Assembly: GCA_028818695.1 (NCBI GenBank)
Contig: JAPPNK010000010.1
Location: 37,506-101,505 of the forward strand
Length of the DNA stretch: 64,000 nt
Reading direction: 5' to 3'
Source: Candidatus Poribacteria bacterium
GTDB lineage: Bacteria > Poribacteria > WGA-4E > GCA-2687025
Under the pieces are notes generated by a model. That model made no database searches and was not told where the DNA came from. It saw only the letters and a list, made by a program, of their open reading frames with translations. Of the stretch, positions 52,896 through 62,568 are shown piece after piece; position 1 is the first letter of the stretch; each line of letters begins with the position of its first letter. A program made the position numbers and the translations under genes.

Positions 52896-54785
52896 TTATT
52901 GCCTTGTCACTTCTACTTTCTGAAAAGCCAGGTGACCGCTTTCAATTTTTTCATCTTCAGGCATTGCCATCTCGTAGTGAATGAAAATGGCATAGCTCTT
53001 TCCTTTTTGAAAAGACAGGTTGTATAAGGAGAATTTCCCGTCGTTTCCCTCGATAGGGCTTTTAACGGAGACCATCATGGTATCCCTAACTCGGGCTTTG
53101 TTTGTCGATACGATAGCATTTGGAGACGCCATAATTTTTTCCTTGACGCCGTCATCAGTGGATTCGGTGTGCGCTTTTACAACCACATCTCCATACGCGT
53201 TGCCATTTGCAGGGGTGTAAAAGAAAGTCATCTTATATCGACCGGACTGATCAGGTTCAAAGAAATACAATGCATCGCTTTGACTTACCTTTTGCGCCAC
53301 GATGCGGTTGTTTTGCTTTTTCCGTTCTTCGCCTTCCAGCCCCTCCTTTACAGGGCCAATTTTTTCCATGGGAAGAATGATTTTATCCTCTTCGATTTTG
53401 ATCTTTGTCAAAGGTTGGCGGAATCCTCCGCGAAGAATGAGCGCATTTTGGCTGTCGCCGACCCATGTTCCCCGCTCATTCTTCCTAAGAACGCCTTTTC
53501 CTTTTGTCCCTTTAATCTCATAAAAATACGGAAGGATCCTTTGGTAGCAAAAACTATTATATCCTTTCCACGTGTAGAGAAGTGAAGAGCCTGCATTATG
53601 ACCTAAGGCAAAGGTATGTCCTACCTCATGATTGTAATCTACATAATGATTGATTCTAACCCTTTGCCGCATTCCGCCTCCTGCGTCGGCGTTGATGACT
53701 TGGGAAAAATAAGGTCTATTCTTTCCGCTCCATTTTTTCCATCCAAAAAGCGGAGCCATTTTCTTCTCTGTATGGTAAAGATGATAGACCTCTCTGACGA
53801 CCCCTTTATGGTTGATAGCCTCTCGTATTTTATCGATTTCTGCTTTGAGTCCATTTCCATAAGCCATCCATCCTTGGGCATAGTTTGGGGCGTCGGGATG
53901 GATTTCAACTCTTATTGGGAATTGGCTATATCCCTTTGTATAGGATTTGCCTACAATCGTGTCGAAATAGTGCGAGTCGTAAGCGACAGAAGTGCGCCGC
54001 GCCCAATGATAATATTCAGGATGGAACGTATAATCCTTCGGAAGAGTCGCTTCCATATCTCCCGCCCCATCCGCATCTTCCCATCCCTCGGGAATAACGC
54101 ATATCTGCAGCAATAAAAAAGGACTCGCCTCGAATAGAGTGATACATTCTTTTTCAAAAATCGTTTGTTTGGTGGGTATATGGATGATTTTCAAAGTGTA
54201 GATTTTATTAATGCTCCCGACTAATCCGCCCCCCAAGTACTCCTTTGGCTGGATCACAATGCTGTCTTTAATAAAATTCTCCAACCCCTTGACCTCTACA
54301 TGAAACTGCCCGCCCTTATAGTCATTATAAGTCGGGACGATTTGTCCTTTCTCATCTCGCAATTCAAACTCATGCTCCTTAAAGAAAGTCGCTAAGCATG
54401 AGTTGTCGTTAAGGGTAATCGCTAAACGCGAGTAGGGCGTTATCACCAACCTGCCGTCGCGTTCTTTATTTTCATAAATTGTCTTTGTGAAGTCTATTGG
54501 AAGCCCCCCTAGTAAACCGCTATTTAATGAGAATTCATAATAATTGGCAAGTTCCCGATTGTGTTTGGCGGGGTCCAGTTTTACTCTTTTTCCGCCAATC
54601 CAAGGATTATTGATAGATCGCGGATGGTTTACAGGAATAAAATTAATGGCGTCCACTTGAATGGCGTCGCTGTCGCTATAGGATCCCCCGAAGGCGAGGG
54701 GCGTCAGAAGCGCCATCGAGAGGTTCAGAACGGGCTTGATCTGTTCAGCAAGTCTCGTCGTCAGTCGGTTCCATCGTTGTTTCAT
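52896..54785 (-). CDS. Secreted zinc metalloprotease-like protein (zincin, M66-like)
   Basis: 629 residues. Residues 1-34 look like a signal peptide (LNLSMALLTPLAFGGS). The zinc motif is H386-E-V-G-H390-T-F-A-L-G-H396, with the metzincin spacing to a third His but Ala where Gly is usual. The nearby NADAGGGMRQR and AYGNGLKAEIDKIREAINHKGV resemble what I recall of M66 proteases (dictomallein/StcE type). The last 170 residues have beta-rich segments (SGRYKMTFFYTPANGNAYGDVVV, KGKSYAIFIHYEMAMP). The coding sequence is strikingly AT-rich compared with neighbours, except around the signal peptide. It is a lone gene; the restriction-enzyme relic lies immediately 3' of it. Recent transfer is likely. 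Substrate unknown. Confidence 0.78.
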   Translation of the reverse strand: MKQRWNRLTTRLAEQIKPVLNLSMALLTPLAFGGSYSDSDAIQVDAINFIPVNHPRSINNPWIGGKRVKLDPAKHNRELANYYEFSLNSGLLGGLPIDFTKTIYENKERDGRLVITPYSRLAITLNDNSCLATFFKEHEFELRDEKGQIVPTYNDYKGGQFHVEVKGLENFIKDSIVIQPKEYLGGGLVGSINKIYTLKIIHIPTKQTIFEKECITLFEASPFLLLQICVIPEGWEDADGAGDMEATLPKDYTFHPEYYHWARRTSVAYDSHYFDTIVGKSYTKGYSQFPIRVEIHPDAPNYAQGWMAYGNGLKAEIDKIREAINHKGVVREVYHLYHTEKKMAPLFGWKKWSGKNRPYFSQVINADAGGGMRQRVRINHYVDYNHEVGHTFALGHNAGSSLLYTWKGYNSFCYQRILPYFYEIKGTKGKGVLRKNERGTWVGDSQNALILRGGFRQPLTKIKIEEDKIILPMEKIGPVKEGLEGEERKKQNNRIVAQKVSQSDALYFFEPDQSGRYKMTFFYTPANGNAYGDVVVKAHTESTDDGVKEKIMASPNAIVSTNKARVRDTMMVSVKSPIEGNDGKFSLYNLSFQKGKSYAIFIHYEMAMPEDEKIESGHLAFQKVEVTRQ

Positions 54786-54958
54786 CAGTCGCTCCGTTCC
54801 TGTTTCCTGCGCTGTCCTGACCGCCCATAAGCGGCTTCAGCTTTACCGCGTTATGGTTATCATAACGTGCGCTGTTAGACGTTGTCAAATAGAGCGGTCT
54901 GACCTTAAAGGCTTTAGTCGGGACATGTCGGCATGCAAACAATGTGACGATAGGCGCG

Positions 54959-56567
54959 TTAGGGCGCCGCTTCCGCCGTCAGCGAGGTTCGCCAGAAGTG
55001 CTTCCACGTCAACGGGTGAGGCTTATAGTTGACGACATTCGCCCGAGCGGCGACCACATCTTTCACATGCGCGATGGGAACCCAGGGAGCGTCCTTGCGG
55101 ACGATCTCCTGCGCCTTGCGGTAGATTTCGACCCGCTTTTCTTGATTCGACTCCCGCTGCCCCTCTAGCAGCAGCTCCTGGAGGGCGTCGTTCTTGTAGA
55201 AAGCGATGTTGCTCGCCGGCTTCTTCGCGTTGTCCTTGCTCAAGAGAACGTAGAGAAAGTTGTCCGGATCGGGATAGTCGGCGATCCATCCCAGCATTCC
55301 CAGATCATGCTCGCCGCCCAGCACCGCGTCCAAATAGGTTTGCCACTCCAGGTTGTCGATGGTGTTGACCGGTATGTCGACCTTCTCCAGATCGGACTGT
55401 ATTGCCAGCCCGACCGACTTTGGATCTAGAAAGTAAGGGCGCGGATTGGACATGATATACAGCGTGAGCGGCTCCGCAAAGCCGTTCGGCAGAGCCTCTT
55501 GAATGAGCGCCCGCGCCTTTTCGGGGTCGTACTCAAACGGCTCAATGTCGTCGTTGTAGCTCCACAGCGTCGGCGGGAGCGGATTCTTTGCCGCGGCCGC
55601 CAGCCCCCCATAGAGCTTGTCGACGATCTTCTGCTTGTCGATGGCATGGTTGATGGCGTACCGGACGCGCGGGTCGTTCATCGGGGGGCGCTGCGTGTTC
55701 ATGGCGATGTAACCGACGTTCATGCCCTCCTCTTCATAGATGCGCAGCTCTGGGTTTTGGCGCACTTTTGGGACGCTCTGCGGCTCAATGAATTCCAGCA
55801 GGTGGATGGCGCCGCGCTCCAGCTCCAGCAGGCGGGTAACGCTTTCCGGTATGGAGCGGAAGACGACATTTTTGAGCGGCGGACGCCCTCCCCAGTAGTC
55901 GTCGTTGCGCTCTAGGACGATGCGGTCTCCCGCCGCCCAGGAGAGCAGCTTGAAGGGGCCGGTGCCGACAGGCTTCGTTCCGAAATCGTCGCCGGATTCC
56001 AGCATCGCTCTTAGGGCTGGCAATGGAAAACGGCGGCAGCGCCAGCGCGTACAGAAAGGGGGTGTACGGCTTTTTCAGAGTGAAAACGACCCGGTAATCG
56101 CTGTCCGCTTTGACGCTCTCGATGATGTTGTCCATGCCGAGATCGATCCAGTAAAGGTAGGGTCCGCCGAATTTATGGAGCGGATGCGCGGGGTCGTACT
56201 GCCGTTGGAACGACTGGACGACAGCGTCGGCGTTGAACAGATCGCCGTTGTGAAAATGGACGCCGCGCCGCAGCTCAAATGTCCATGTCATGTTGTCGTC
56301 GGAGGGCGTCCATGAGCGCGCCAGCCCCGGCTCTATTTCCATCGAGTCGCGGGCGTATTGTACAAGCGTGTCGAAGATCAGCTCGGCGACCTTGAACGAT
56401 TCGCCGTCGTTCACATGGGCGGCGTCTAGGCTGCCGGAGTCGGCGCCCCGCCCGATGATGAAGGTCTCAAGCGGATTTTGCTTATCGCCGCCGGCGCATC
56501 CGATAACGGCGGCAAGCGCCGCCCCCGCCAAGATGAGCATGCCGCCGCGTCGCGTGGATATGTTCAA
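54959..56567 (-). pseudogene. Peptide/nickel ABC transporter substrate-binding lipoprotein, frameshifted
   Basis: Two frames join into one family 5 solute-binding protein of about 536 residues. The first begins at a TTG (56567), eight bases after GGAG, and has a lipobox (LAAVIGC) and ETFIIGRGADSGSLDAAHVND, then WTFELRRGVHFHNGDLFNADAVV and FTLKKPYTPFLYALALPPFSIASPK. The second resumes with AMLESGDDFGTKPVGTGPFKL and runs through RNDDYWGGRPPLKNV, YAINHAIDKQKIVDKLYGG and GMLGWIADYPDPDNFLYVLL to 54959. The break lies near 56000, where one extra base would explain the shift (AAG-A-GCG). It is either an inactivating mutation or an assembly error. The TTG overlaps the stop of the sugar-nucleotide enzyme gene. 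No permease genes follow. Confidence 0.8.
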
Positions 56568-57541
56568 TTCGGTTTCTCCGTTGTGGAACGCATGAGTTTT
56601 GAGAAGTAATCGACGGTATGGCGCAGACCCTCTTGAAGCGAGACGCGCGGCTCCCATCCGAGCAGTTTTCGGGCGCGTGCGATGTCGGGACAGCGCCGCT
56701 TCGGGTCGTCCGAATGCGGGTTTTCAATGAAGGTCAAACGGCTCTTGCTGCCGGCGATGCGTACAATCGTTTCCGCCAGTTTCAGGATGGTGACCTCCGT
56801 GTCGGGGTTGCCGATGTTGACCGGCTCCGTTTCGTTTGACATGAGCAGGCGGTAAACGCCCTCGACCTCGTCGTCCACATAGCATAGGCTGCGCGTTTGG
56901 GAGCCGTCGCCATGTATGGTGATGTCGTCGCCTTTGAGCGCTTGGTTGATGAAGTTGGGAATGGCGCGTCCATCGTCGGGGCGCATGCGGGGACCGTAGG
57001 TGTTGAAGATGCGAAGGATGCGCGTTTCAATGCCGTATTTTCGGCGGAACGCCATCGTGAGCGCTTCGGCGTAACGCTTCGCCTCGTCATAAACGCTTCG
57101 GCGTCCGATAGGGTTCACATTTCCCCAATACGACTCCGGCTGCGGGCTGACGAGCGGGTCGCCGTACACCTCCGAGGTGGACGCCTGCATGAAGACGGCG
57201 TTTTGACGGAGCGCCAGTTCCAGCAGATGGTAGGTTCCCCATGCCCCCGCCCGCATGATCTCAATGGAAAGCGGGTCGAAGTCGACGGGGCTGGCGGGGC
57301 TGGCGAAGTTCAGGACATAATCTATTTTTTGGTTGATGCGTATCGGCTCGGCGATGTCGGCTTGGATAAACTGAAAGTCAGGTTCGTTGACGAGGTGGGC
57401 GGTGTTGTCGGTTCTGCCCGTTTGGAGATTGTCGAGGCACAGGATGCGGTATCCTTCTTTTAGGAAGCGGTCGCACAGGTGCGAGCCGATAAAGCCGGAG
57501 CCGCCGGCGACCAGAACGGTTCGTTTGCGGTGAGATGACAC
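56564..57541 (-). CDS. UDP-glucuronate decarboxylase-like NAD-dependent sugar-nucleotide enzyme
   Basis: 325 residues, extended short-chain dehydrogenase family. NAD binding: VLVAGGSGFIGSHLCDRFL. Catalytic Tyr-Lys: SVYDEAKRYAEAL. The stretch STSEVYGDPLVSPQPESYWGNVNPIG and IFNTYGPRMRPDDGRAIPNFINQALKG is very close to UDP-glucuronic acid decarboxylase (UXS), which makes UDP-xylose. A dTDP-glucose 4,6-dehydratase or generic epimerase is less likely. It diverges from the DegT-family gene at 57609, so both may serve nucleotide-sugar or surface-glycan synthesis. Confidence 0.88.
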   Translation of the reverse strand: MSSHRKRTVLVAGGSGFIGSHLCDRFLKEGYRILCLDNLQTGRTDNTAHLVNEPDFQFIQADIAEPIRINQKIDYVLNFASPASPVDFDPLSIEIMRAGAWGTYHLLELALRQNAVFMQASTSEVYGDPLVSPQPESYWGNVNPIGRRSVYDEAKRYAEALTMAFRRKYGIETRILRIFNTYGPRMRPDDGRAIPNFINQALKGDDITIHGDGSQTRSLCYVDDEVEGVYRLLMSNETEPVNIGNPDTEVTILKLAETIVRIAGSKSRLTFIENPHSDDPKRRCPDIARARKLLGWEPRVSLQEGLRHTVDYFSKLMRSTTEKPN

Positions 57542-57608
57542 GTTCGCCCCTTTAAAGACTTAAGACGCAGCCTTCTAACATAACGCTTTCAGCGCCTGAT
57601 AGGATTGA

Positions 57609-58835
57609 ATGATGACACAGACGGCGGCAAAAGGCAAGCGGCGCTCTCGGCGTCTGCGGCTTCATCCGTGTAAGCGGCTTGACATGTCCTGGGCGGACTG
57701 GTTCTTTGCGGCGGCGCGGTCGTTGAAAAATGCGGCGCGGCTGCCTGGACGCCGGTCGGCGAAAGCGGAGGCGCCGGCTGACGGGGACGCGCTCGTCTGT
57801 TTGACCGTCCGCTCCGCGTTCGACCTGTATCTCCAGGCGCGGGACTGGCCGCCCGGGGGCGAGATTGTCTTCGCGGGGCTGACCGTGCCGGACATGCCGC
57901 GCATCGCCCAAGAACGCGGGCTGCGCCCCGTTCCGCTGGACATTGATCCGCTGACGGCAGAGTGGAGCGCCGAGGCGTTGAAGCGGAGCGTCGGACCGCA
58001 GACGCGCGCCGTTGTGTTGACGCATCTGTTCGGCGCGAAGGTTGAGATTGAGCCGTCTCTGGAGACCGCCCGCCGCGCCGGGGCGGCTGTTGTGGAGGAT
58101 TGCGCGCAGGCGTACCGCGGGCAGGGCTGGCTTGGGCATCCAGAGGTGGACATTTCGCTTTTTTCGTTCGGACCGATGAAGACGGCGACCGCTCTCGGCG
58201 GGGCGGTCGCGCGCGTCCAGCGTCCTGACATCCGCGAGCGCATGGCGCAGATACAGAGCGGCTATCCGCTTCAGCCGGCGGGAGAGTATCTGCGGCGCGT
58301 TCTGCTGTGCGGGCTGATGCTGGCGGGGTCGAACCCGACGGCGTACGGCGTTTTGAGCGCGTTGGCGGAGGCGGCGGGCGCCGACCGAGAGGCGCTGCTT
58401 CATCGGTTCACGCGGAATGTGCCGCCGGATGAACTTTGGGCGCGTCTTCGGCGCCGGCCGTGCGCGGCTCTGCTGGCGGTTTTGGCGAGGCGGCTGTCGC
58501 AGGGAGAAGCGCTTTTCGAGAGGCGCCGCCGGCTTGGACGGAAGCTTTTCGAGGCGGCGGGACCGGAGGCTCCCATCCCGACGCGCCATGCGCTTGACCA
58601 CGCTTTTTGGATGATCCCGCTGCTGGTGGAGGACGCGGCGGCGGCGAAGCGCCTTTTTCGGGCGCATGGGTTTGACGCGGTCTCGAATCGGCTGTACCCA
58701 GCTCCCGGCGCCAGAGCCGCAGGAGCGGAACGCGTCGCCGAAGCGGTCTATCTTCCGTTCGACCCGCGCATGAGCGAACGCGAGATGGAGCGTCTCGGCG
58801 CGCTTGTGAAGCGGCATTTTCGGCAGTCTCAATAG
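57609..58835 (+). CDS. DegT/DnrJ/EryC1/StrS-family PLP enzyme
   Basis: 408 residues. The family pattern is present: VVLTHLFGAKVEIEPSLETARRAGAAVVEDCAQAYRG with the PLP-contacting Asp, then DISLFSFGPMKTATALGGAVA with the PLP lysine. Members usually transaminate ketosugars, using a quinone-like aldehyde site. The N-terminal 60 residues are unusually basic and Arg-rich (KGKRRSRRLRLHPCKRL), and the C-terminal half is less conserved and Arg/Ala-rich. It could therefore be a divergent member with another role. The last codons overlap a copy of dispersed repeat B. Divergent neighbour: the UXS-like gene. Confidence 0.82.
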   Translation: MMTQTAAKGKRRSRRLRLHPCKRLDMSWADWFFAAARSLKNAARLPGRRSAKAEAPADGDALVCLTVRSAFDLYLQARDWPPGGEIVFAGLTVPDMPRIAQERGLRPVPLDIDPLTAEWSAEALKRSVGPQTRAVVLTHLFGAKVEIEPSLETARRAGAAVVEDCAQAYRGQGWLGHPEVDISLFSFGPMKTATALGGAVARVQRPDIRERMAQIQSGYPLQPAGEYLRRVLLCGLMLAGSNPTAYGVLSALAEAAGADREALLHRFTRNVPPDELWARLRRRPCAALLAVLARRLSQGEALFERRRRLGRKLFEAAGPEAPIPTRHALDHAFWMIPLLVEDAAAAKRLFRAHGFDAVSNRLYPAPGARAAGAERVAEAVYLPFDPRMSEREMERLGALVKRHFRQSQ

Positions 58836-58860
58836 ACGATGATTTTGATTTTAGAGCCGC
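58822..58860. repeat. Dispersed repeat B, copy 3
   Basis: GGCAGTCTCAATAGACGATG followed by ATTTTGATTTTAGAG; it covers the stop codon of the DegT-family gene. The following TTGAACAGGATTTTCG also appears near 16229. Confidence 0.6.
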
Positions 58861-58971
58861 TTTGAACAGGATTTTCGCATATCGTCGTTTGTAAAGAATG
58901 GCTGCGTCTCTCTCCGCTATCTACAGCCCGCTGGATGTGGTAAACTTGTAAGCGGCGGAAGGGCGGAGCGT

Positions 58972-60216
58972 ATGGCGCTGGACGGCAAGAACATTCTGCT
59001 GGGCGTGACCGGCAGCATCGCCGCTTACAAGGCGATTGATCTGACAAGCATGCTGCGCAAAGAGGGCGCGGACCCGCATATCGTCATGACGCCGAGCGCA
59101 TGCAGGTTTGCCGCGTCCGCCGCGTTTGAGACCATTTCGCGCAACCCGGTTCACCTGGACGCTTTCGACAACGCGCGCTGGGAGCCTGAGCATACCCGCC
59201 TCGCGGACGACGCGGACCTCGCGGCGGTGATTCCTGCGACAGCGAACATCATCGCCAAGTTTGCTCACGGCATCGCCGACGACCTGCTCTCGACGCTTTT
59301 GACGGCGGTTCGCTGCCCCGTTCTTGTCGCGCCGGCAATGAACGTTCATATGTACGAAAGTCCGATCACGCAGGCGAATCTGCGCGCCTTGACAGGGCTG
59401 GGCGTCGTCGTCGCGGAGCCTGAAACAGGTCCGCTCGCATGCGGATATGAGGGCGTCGGACGGCTGCAGTCGGTTGAACGGCTGCTGGAAGCGTTGAAAC
59501 ATTTGGAGGCGCGCTCGTTTTACAGGTCGGGCGTCAAGCGGGACATGGCGGGTCTGCGCGCGCTTGTCACGGCGGGACCGACGCGGGAGCCTCTCGACCC
59601 TGTGCGTTTTATCAGCAACCGCTCCTCCGGCAAGATGGGCTATGCGATAGCGGAGGCGGCGCATGCGCGCGGCGCGGAGGTGACGCTTGTGTCGGGCGCG
59701 GTCGGCTTGCCCGCTCCGCGCGGGGTTGAGTATGCGCCCGCGGAGACGGCGCACGAGATGCTGGACGCTGTCATGCGCCGTATCGCGGCCGTCGATGTGG
59801 CGGTGTTCGCGGCGGCCGTGGCGGATTATGAACCGATTGAAGCGGCGCCGGATAAAATTAAAAAAGAGCGGGATCGGATCGCCTTGACTCTTCAGAAAAC
59901 GCCCGACATCGCGCTGGAGGCGGGACGCGCGGACGGGAACCGCTTTCTGATCGGATTCGCCGCCGAAACGAACGCCTTGCCGCAGGGCGGCGTTCAGAAC
60001 GCGCGCCGTAAATTAACCGAAAAAAATCTGGACTTGATCGTTTTAAACGATGTGACGCAGCCGGGAGCCGGCTTTGATGTCGACACCAATATCGTAACGC
60101 TGCTGGATCGGCAAGGCGGACGAACCGATCTGCCGCTCATGCCGAAACGCGCCGCGGCGCACCGCATTTTGGACGCGGCGATTTCTCAAATGAACGCCGA
60201 CCAGAGCCGCCCGTGA
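58972..60216 (+). CDS. coaBC: Bifunctional phosphopantothenoylcysteine decarboxylase/synthetase
   Basis: 414 residues. The CoaC half has [17 protein letters not shown] for FMN binding, the active-site [11 protein letters not shown] and the Cys loop [13 protein letters not shown]. The CoaB half has [33 protein letters not shown], a nucleotide site, and DKIKKERD with [11 protein letters not shown]. It carries out two steps of coenzyme A synthesis in the cytoplasm. The stop overlaps the GTG start of the propeller lipoprotein by four bases. Confidence 0.95.
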   Translation: MALDGKNILLGVTGSIAAYKAIDLTSMLRKEGADPHIVMTPSACRFAASAAFETISRNPVHLDAFDNARWEPEHTRLADDADLAAVIPATANIIAKFAHGIADDLLSTLLTAVRCPVLVAPAMNVHMYESPITQANLRALTGLGVVVAEPETGPLACGYEGVGRLQSVERLLEALKHLEARSFYRSGVKRDMAGLRALVTAGPTREPLDPVRFISNRSSGKMGYAIAEAAHARGAEVTLVSGAVGLPAPRGVEYAPAETAHEMLDAVMRRIAAVDVAVFAAAVADYEPIEAAPDKIKKERDRIALTLQKTPDIALEAGRADGNRFLIGFAAETNALPQGGVQNARRKLTEKNLDLIVLNDVTQPGAGFDVDTNIVTLLDRQGGRTDLPLMPKRAAAHRILDAAISQMNADQSRP

Positions 60217-62435
60217 AAATCGGCGCGGCCGTTTCCGCTCTCTTGCTGGCGGCGGCGTTGTCGGTCGGATGCTCCGACTCGTCCGACGCCCCCTCCAAAA
60301 CGCCGGCGCAGAAAACCTCCACGCCGACGGCAAAATCGACCGCCCAGCCAAACGTTTTACCGGGCGTTCGCGCGACCGCCGCCGACTGGCCGATGCATAT
60401 GCGCGACGCCTTCCGTTCAGGCGCCGCCGCACAGAGCGGCTTGACCCCCCCGTTTAAAACGGACTGGACGTTCAAAACGGGCGGACGCATCTCCGCCAGC
60501 CCGATCGTCGTCAAAGGCGTCGTTTATGTCGGATCAACCGATCATTATCTTTACGCGCTGCATGCGGACAAATGGGGGGAGAAGTGGCGCTATCTGGCGG
60601 GCGGCGAGATCGTGTATGCTCCCGCGTATGTGAACGGGGCGGTCGTCGCGGCGGATATGTCCGGCAAGTTGACGGGGCTGGACGCCGAGACGGGAGCGAA
60701 GCTCTGGGAGCGCTCCTTTAGCCAGTGGATCAGCTCGCCGCCCGTCGCGGCGGACGGGCTGGTCTGGGTCGGGCTGCATCCGAACGGCATCGCCGGACTG
60801 AACCCGTTGACGGGCGACACCGCCTCTCAACAGCGGAGACAGGCGACCATCGGCGGAGCGTCGCACTATTCGCGGCGGGGGGAGCTGTTGCCCATTTCTC
60901 CGGCGACAGCGGCGCGCCCCGCCGGCAACTGGAAACATACATCGGTCGAGCCTGTGCGGGCGAACGGATTCACAATCGTCGCGTTCGGCGAGGGATCCCT
61001 GCGGGCGTTCGACAGCGCCGGCGCCTTGGCGTGGGAGGATCGCGTCGGCGAAGGTTTTGAGGCGCCGCCGGCTGTCTGGGGCGGACGAATCTACGCGGCG
61101 TCCATCGACGGAAATGTGTACGCGCTGTCGCCGGGCAAGCCTGCGGCGGAGGCGGAGCCGGTTGAGATGGTGGAGTCGACGCATAGCTCGTCTCGGACGC
61201 GCGCCGCGCCGAGCTCTGAGGCGGAGGCGGGGCCGGTTTTCAATGTCGGCATGCGCGTTCCTTTTTTGGAGAACCGCGGCGGATGGGCGCGCGTCAAAGA
61301 CCCGAACGGCAAGGAGCGGTGGATGGCGCCGGGCAGCTGGGCGGCTCTTGAGAGCGCCGAAAAGGGAGCGCTGTTTTTAGAAAACCGAATCTGGTGCAAG
61401 ATCGACGGACGGCTGGCGATGCCTCCTGGGGCGGAACGGCCCGTCTGGTCGCCGGACGGCAGGCGGGCGGCGTTTTATGTGCGCTCGCATGTCGGATCGA
61501 AGCATTGGCGCGCTACATCGCTCTGGTTTTACGACTCGCAGAACGGCGATACGCGGCGCGCGGCGGTTGGATCGTTTATGAACCCGCGCCTTTCATGGTC
61601 GCCGGACAGCCGATGGGCGGCGTATGAGATGTATGATACGGAGTCGCCGCAGGCGGGCGCTTCGATCTGGTTCGTCAACGCGGAAAGCGGGAAACCGCGC
61701 CGTTTGATCGACGGGGAGGCGCCCGCATGGTCGCCGACGCGCCACCAGATCGCGTTGATTCAGCGCAGAACCGACGCGGACGAGCTGGCGCTTCTCAACA
61801 GCAACGGAACGGAGCTGACATATCCCGCCCGGTATGCGTTGAAGGGGCGCCGTGAGGATTACCGCCCGCACACGCTGCCGGCGTGGAGTCCGGACGGAAC
61901 GCGGCTCGCCTTCGGGACGGACGCCATCTACCACCAGGACGGAACGGCGCGCATCGGCGTTTCAGGCGTTGAGCAGCGCAGCTTTTCGGGGTATCTCAAG
62001 ACGGCGGCGGAGCGCATCTACGCGCTGTCATGGTCGCCGGACGGGACGAAGCTCGCCTGCGCGGTGAGCGGCCACGGCGGCGCAAGCGCGGACGACCCAG
62101 GCAGCCGGCGCATCGTCGTTTATTGGGCGGACGAGTCGCAGCCAGGGTTCGTCCTTCCGCATGCGCACCCGACATGGATCGACGGGGCGCGGCTTGCGTA
62201 TGCGCAGAGTCCGACGGTTCCGGGGGATCAGACGCGCGTCTGGGTGGTGGACGCCAACGCGCGGCGCAAGCGTCTGGCGTTGAAGACTCATCTAAACGTG
62301 TCGGGGCTGCAGTGGGTGGAGGCGCGGAAACGTCTGGCGGTGTGGACATCGAAGCGGCCGGTGAAGGACGGGAAACTTCAGGCGATGGAGACGCGGTGCT
62401 GGTTCGTCCGCATTTCAGACGAGCCGCAGTATTGA
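60213..62435 (+). CDS. Lipoprotein with PQQ-like propeller, SH3-like segment and TolB-like repeats
   Basis: 740 residues from a GTG at 60213. The lipobox LSVGC (Cys20) follows a short hydrophobic leader. Residues 75-320 carry PQQ-type propeller units (DWTFKTGGRISASPIVVKGVVYVGS, LTGLDAETGAKLWERSF, RAFDSAGALAWEDRVGEGFEAPPAV). An SH3b-like piece lies near 350-378 (MRVPFLENRGGWARVKDPNG). Residues 400-740 hold PD40/TolB-like blades (RPVWSPDGRRAAFY, LSWSPDSRWAAYEM, PAWSPDGTRLAFG, LSWSPDGTKLACAV). No catalytic site is visible. It is probably a periplasmic or outer-membrane-facing scaffold. Translation is coupled to coaBC, an odd partner for an envelope protein. Confidence 0.83.
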   Translation: MKIGAAVSALLLAAALSVGCSDSSDAPSKTPAQKTSTPTAKSTAQPNVLPGVRATAADWPMHMRDAFRSGAAAQSGLTPPFKTDWTFKTGGRISASPIVVKGVVYVGSTDHYLYALHADKWGEKWRYLAGGEIVYAPAYVNGAVVAADMSGKLTGLDAETGAKLWERSFSQWISSPPVAADGLVWVGLHPNGIAGLNPLTGDTASQQRRQATIGGASHYSRRGELLPISPATAARPAGNWKHTSVEPVRANGFTIVAFGEGSLRAFDSAGALAWEDRVGEGFEAPPAVWGGRIYAASIDGNVYALSPGKPAAEAEPVEMVESTHSSSRTRAAPSSEAEAGPVFNVGMRVPFLENRGGWARVKDPNGKERWMAPGSWAALESAEKGALFLENRIWCKIDGRLAMPPGAERPVWSPDGRRAAFYVRSHVGSKHWRATSLWFYDSQNGDTRRAAVGSFMNPRLSWSPDSRWAAYEMYDTESPQAGASIWFVNAESGKPRRLIDGEAPAWSPTRHQIALIQRRTDADELALLNSNGTELTYPARYALKGRREDYRPHTLPAWSPDGTRLAFGTDAIYHQDGTARIGVSGVEQRSFSGYLKTAAERIYALSWSPDGTKLACAVSGHGGASADDPGSRRIVVYWADESQPGFVLPHAHPTWIDGARLAYAQSPTVPGDQTRVWVVDANARRKRLALKTHLNVSGLQWVEARKRLAVWTSKRPVKDGKLQAMETRCWFVRISDEPQY

Positions 62436-62568
62436 GCTCCGCCTCCCGCGCCGCTGCCTTTCCGCCGTCATTCCTCCTGCGAAAGCGAAAATCTTAGAGT
62501 CCTTTTGGACGCTCCAGACGCTTTAGAGTATTCTAAAATTGCGCGCGACTACTGCATCAGGACATTAC
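62436..62568. other. Intergenic space with a degenerate REP-like trace
   Basis: CGTCATTCCTCCTGCGAAAG near 62463 is a worn copy of the hairpin seen elsewhere, followed by AATCTTAGAGTCC as after copy 4. No gene is visible. Confidence 0.45.

Noticed and set aside
57552..58832. 426-codon minus-strand frame opposite the DegT-family gene
   Set aside because: Extremely Arg/Gln/Pro-rich with no motif, whereas the plus strand carries the PLP lysine and Asp motifs.
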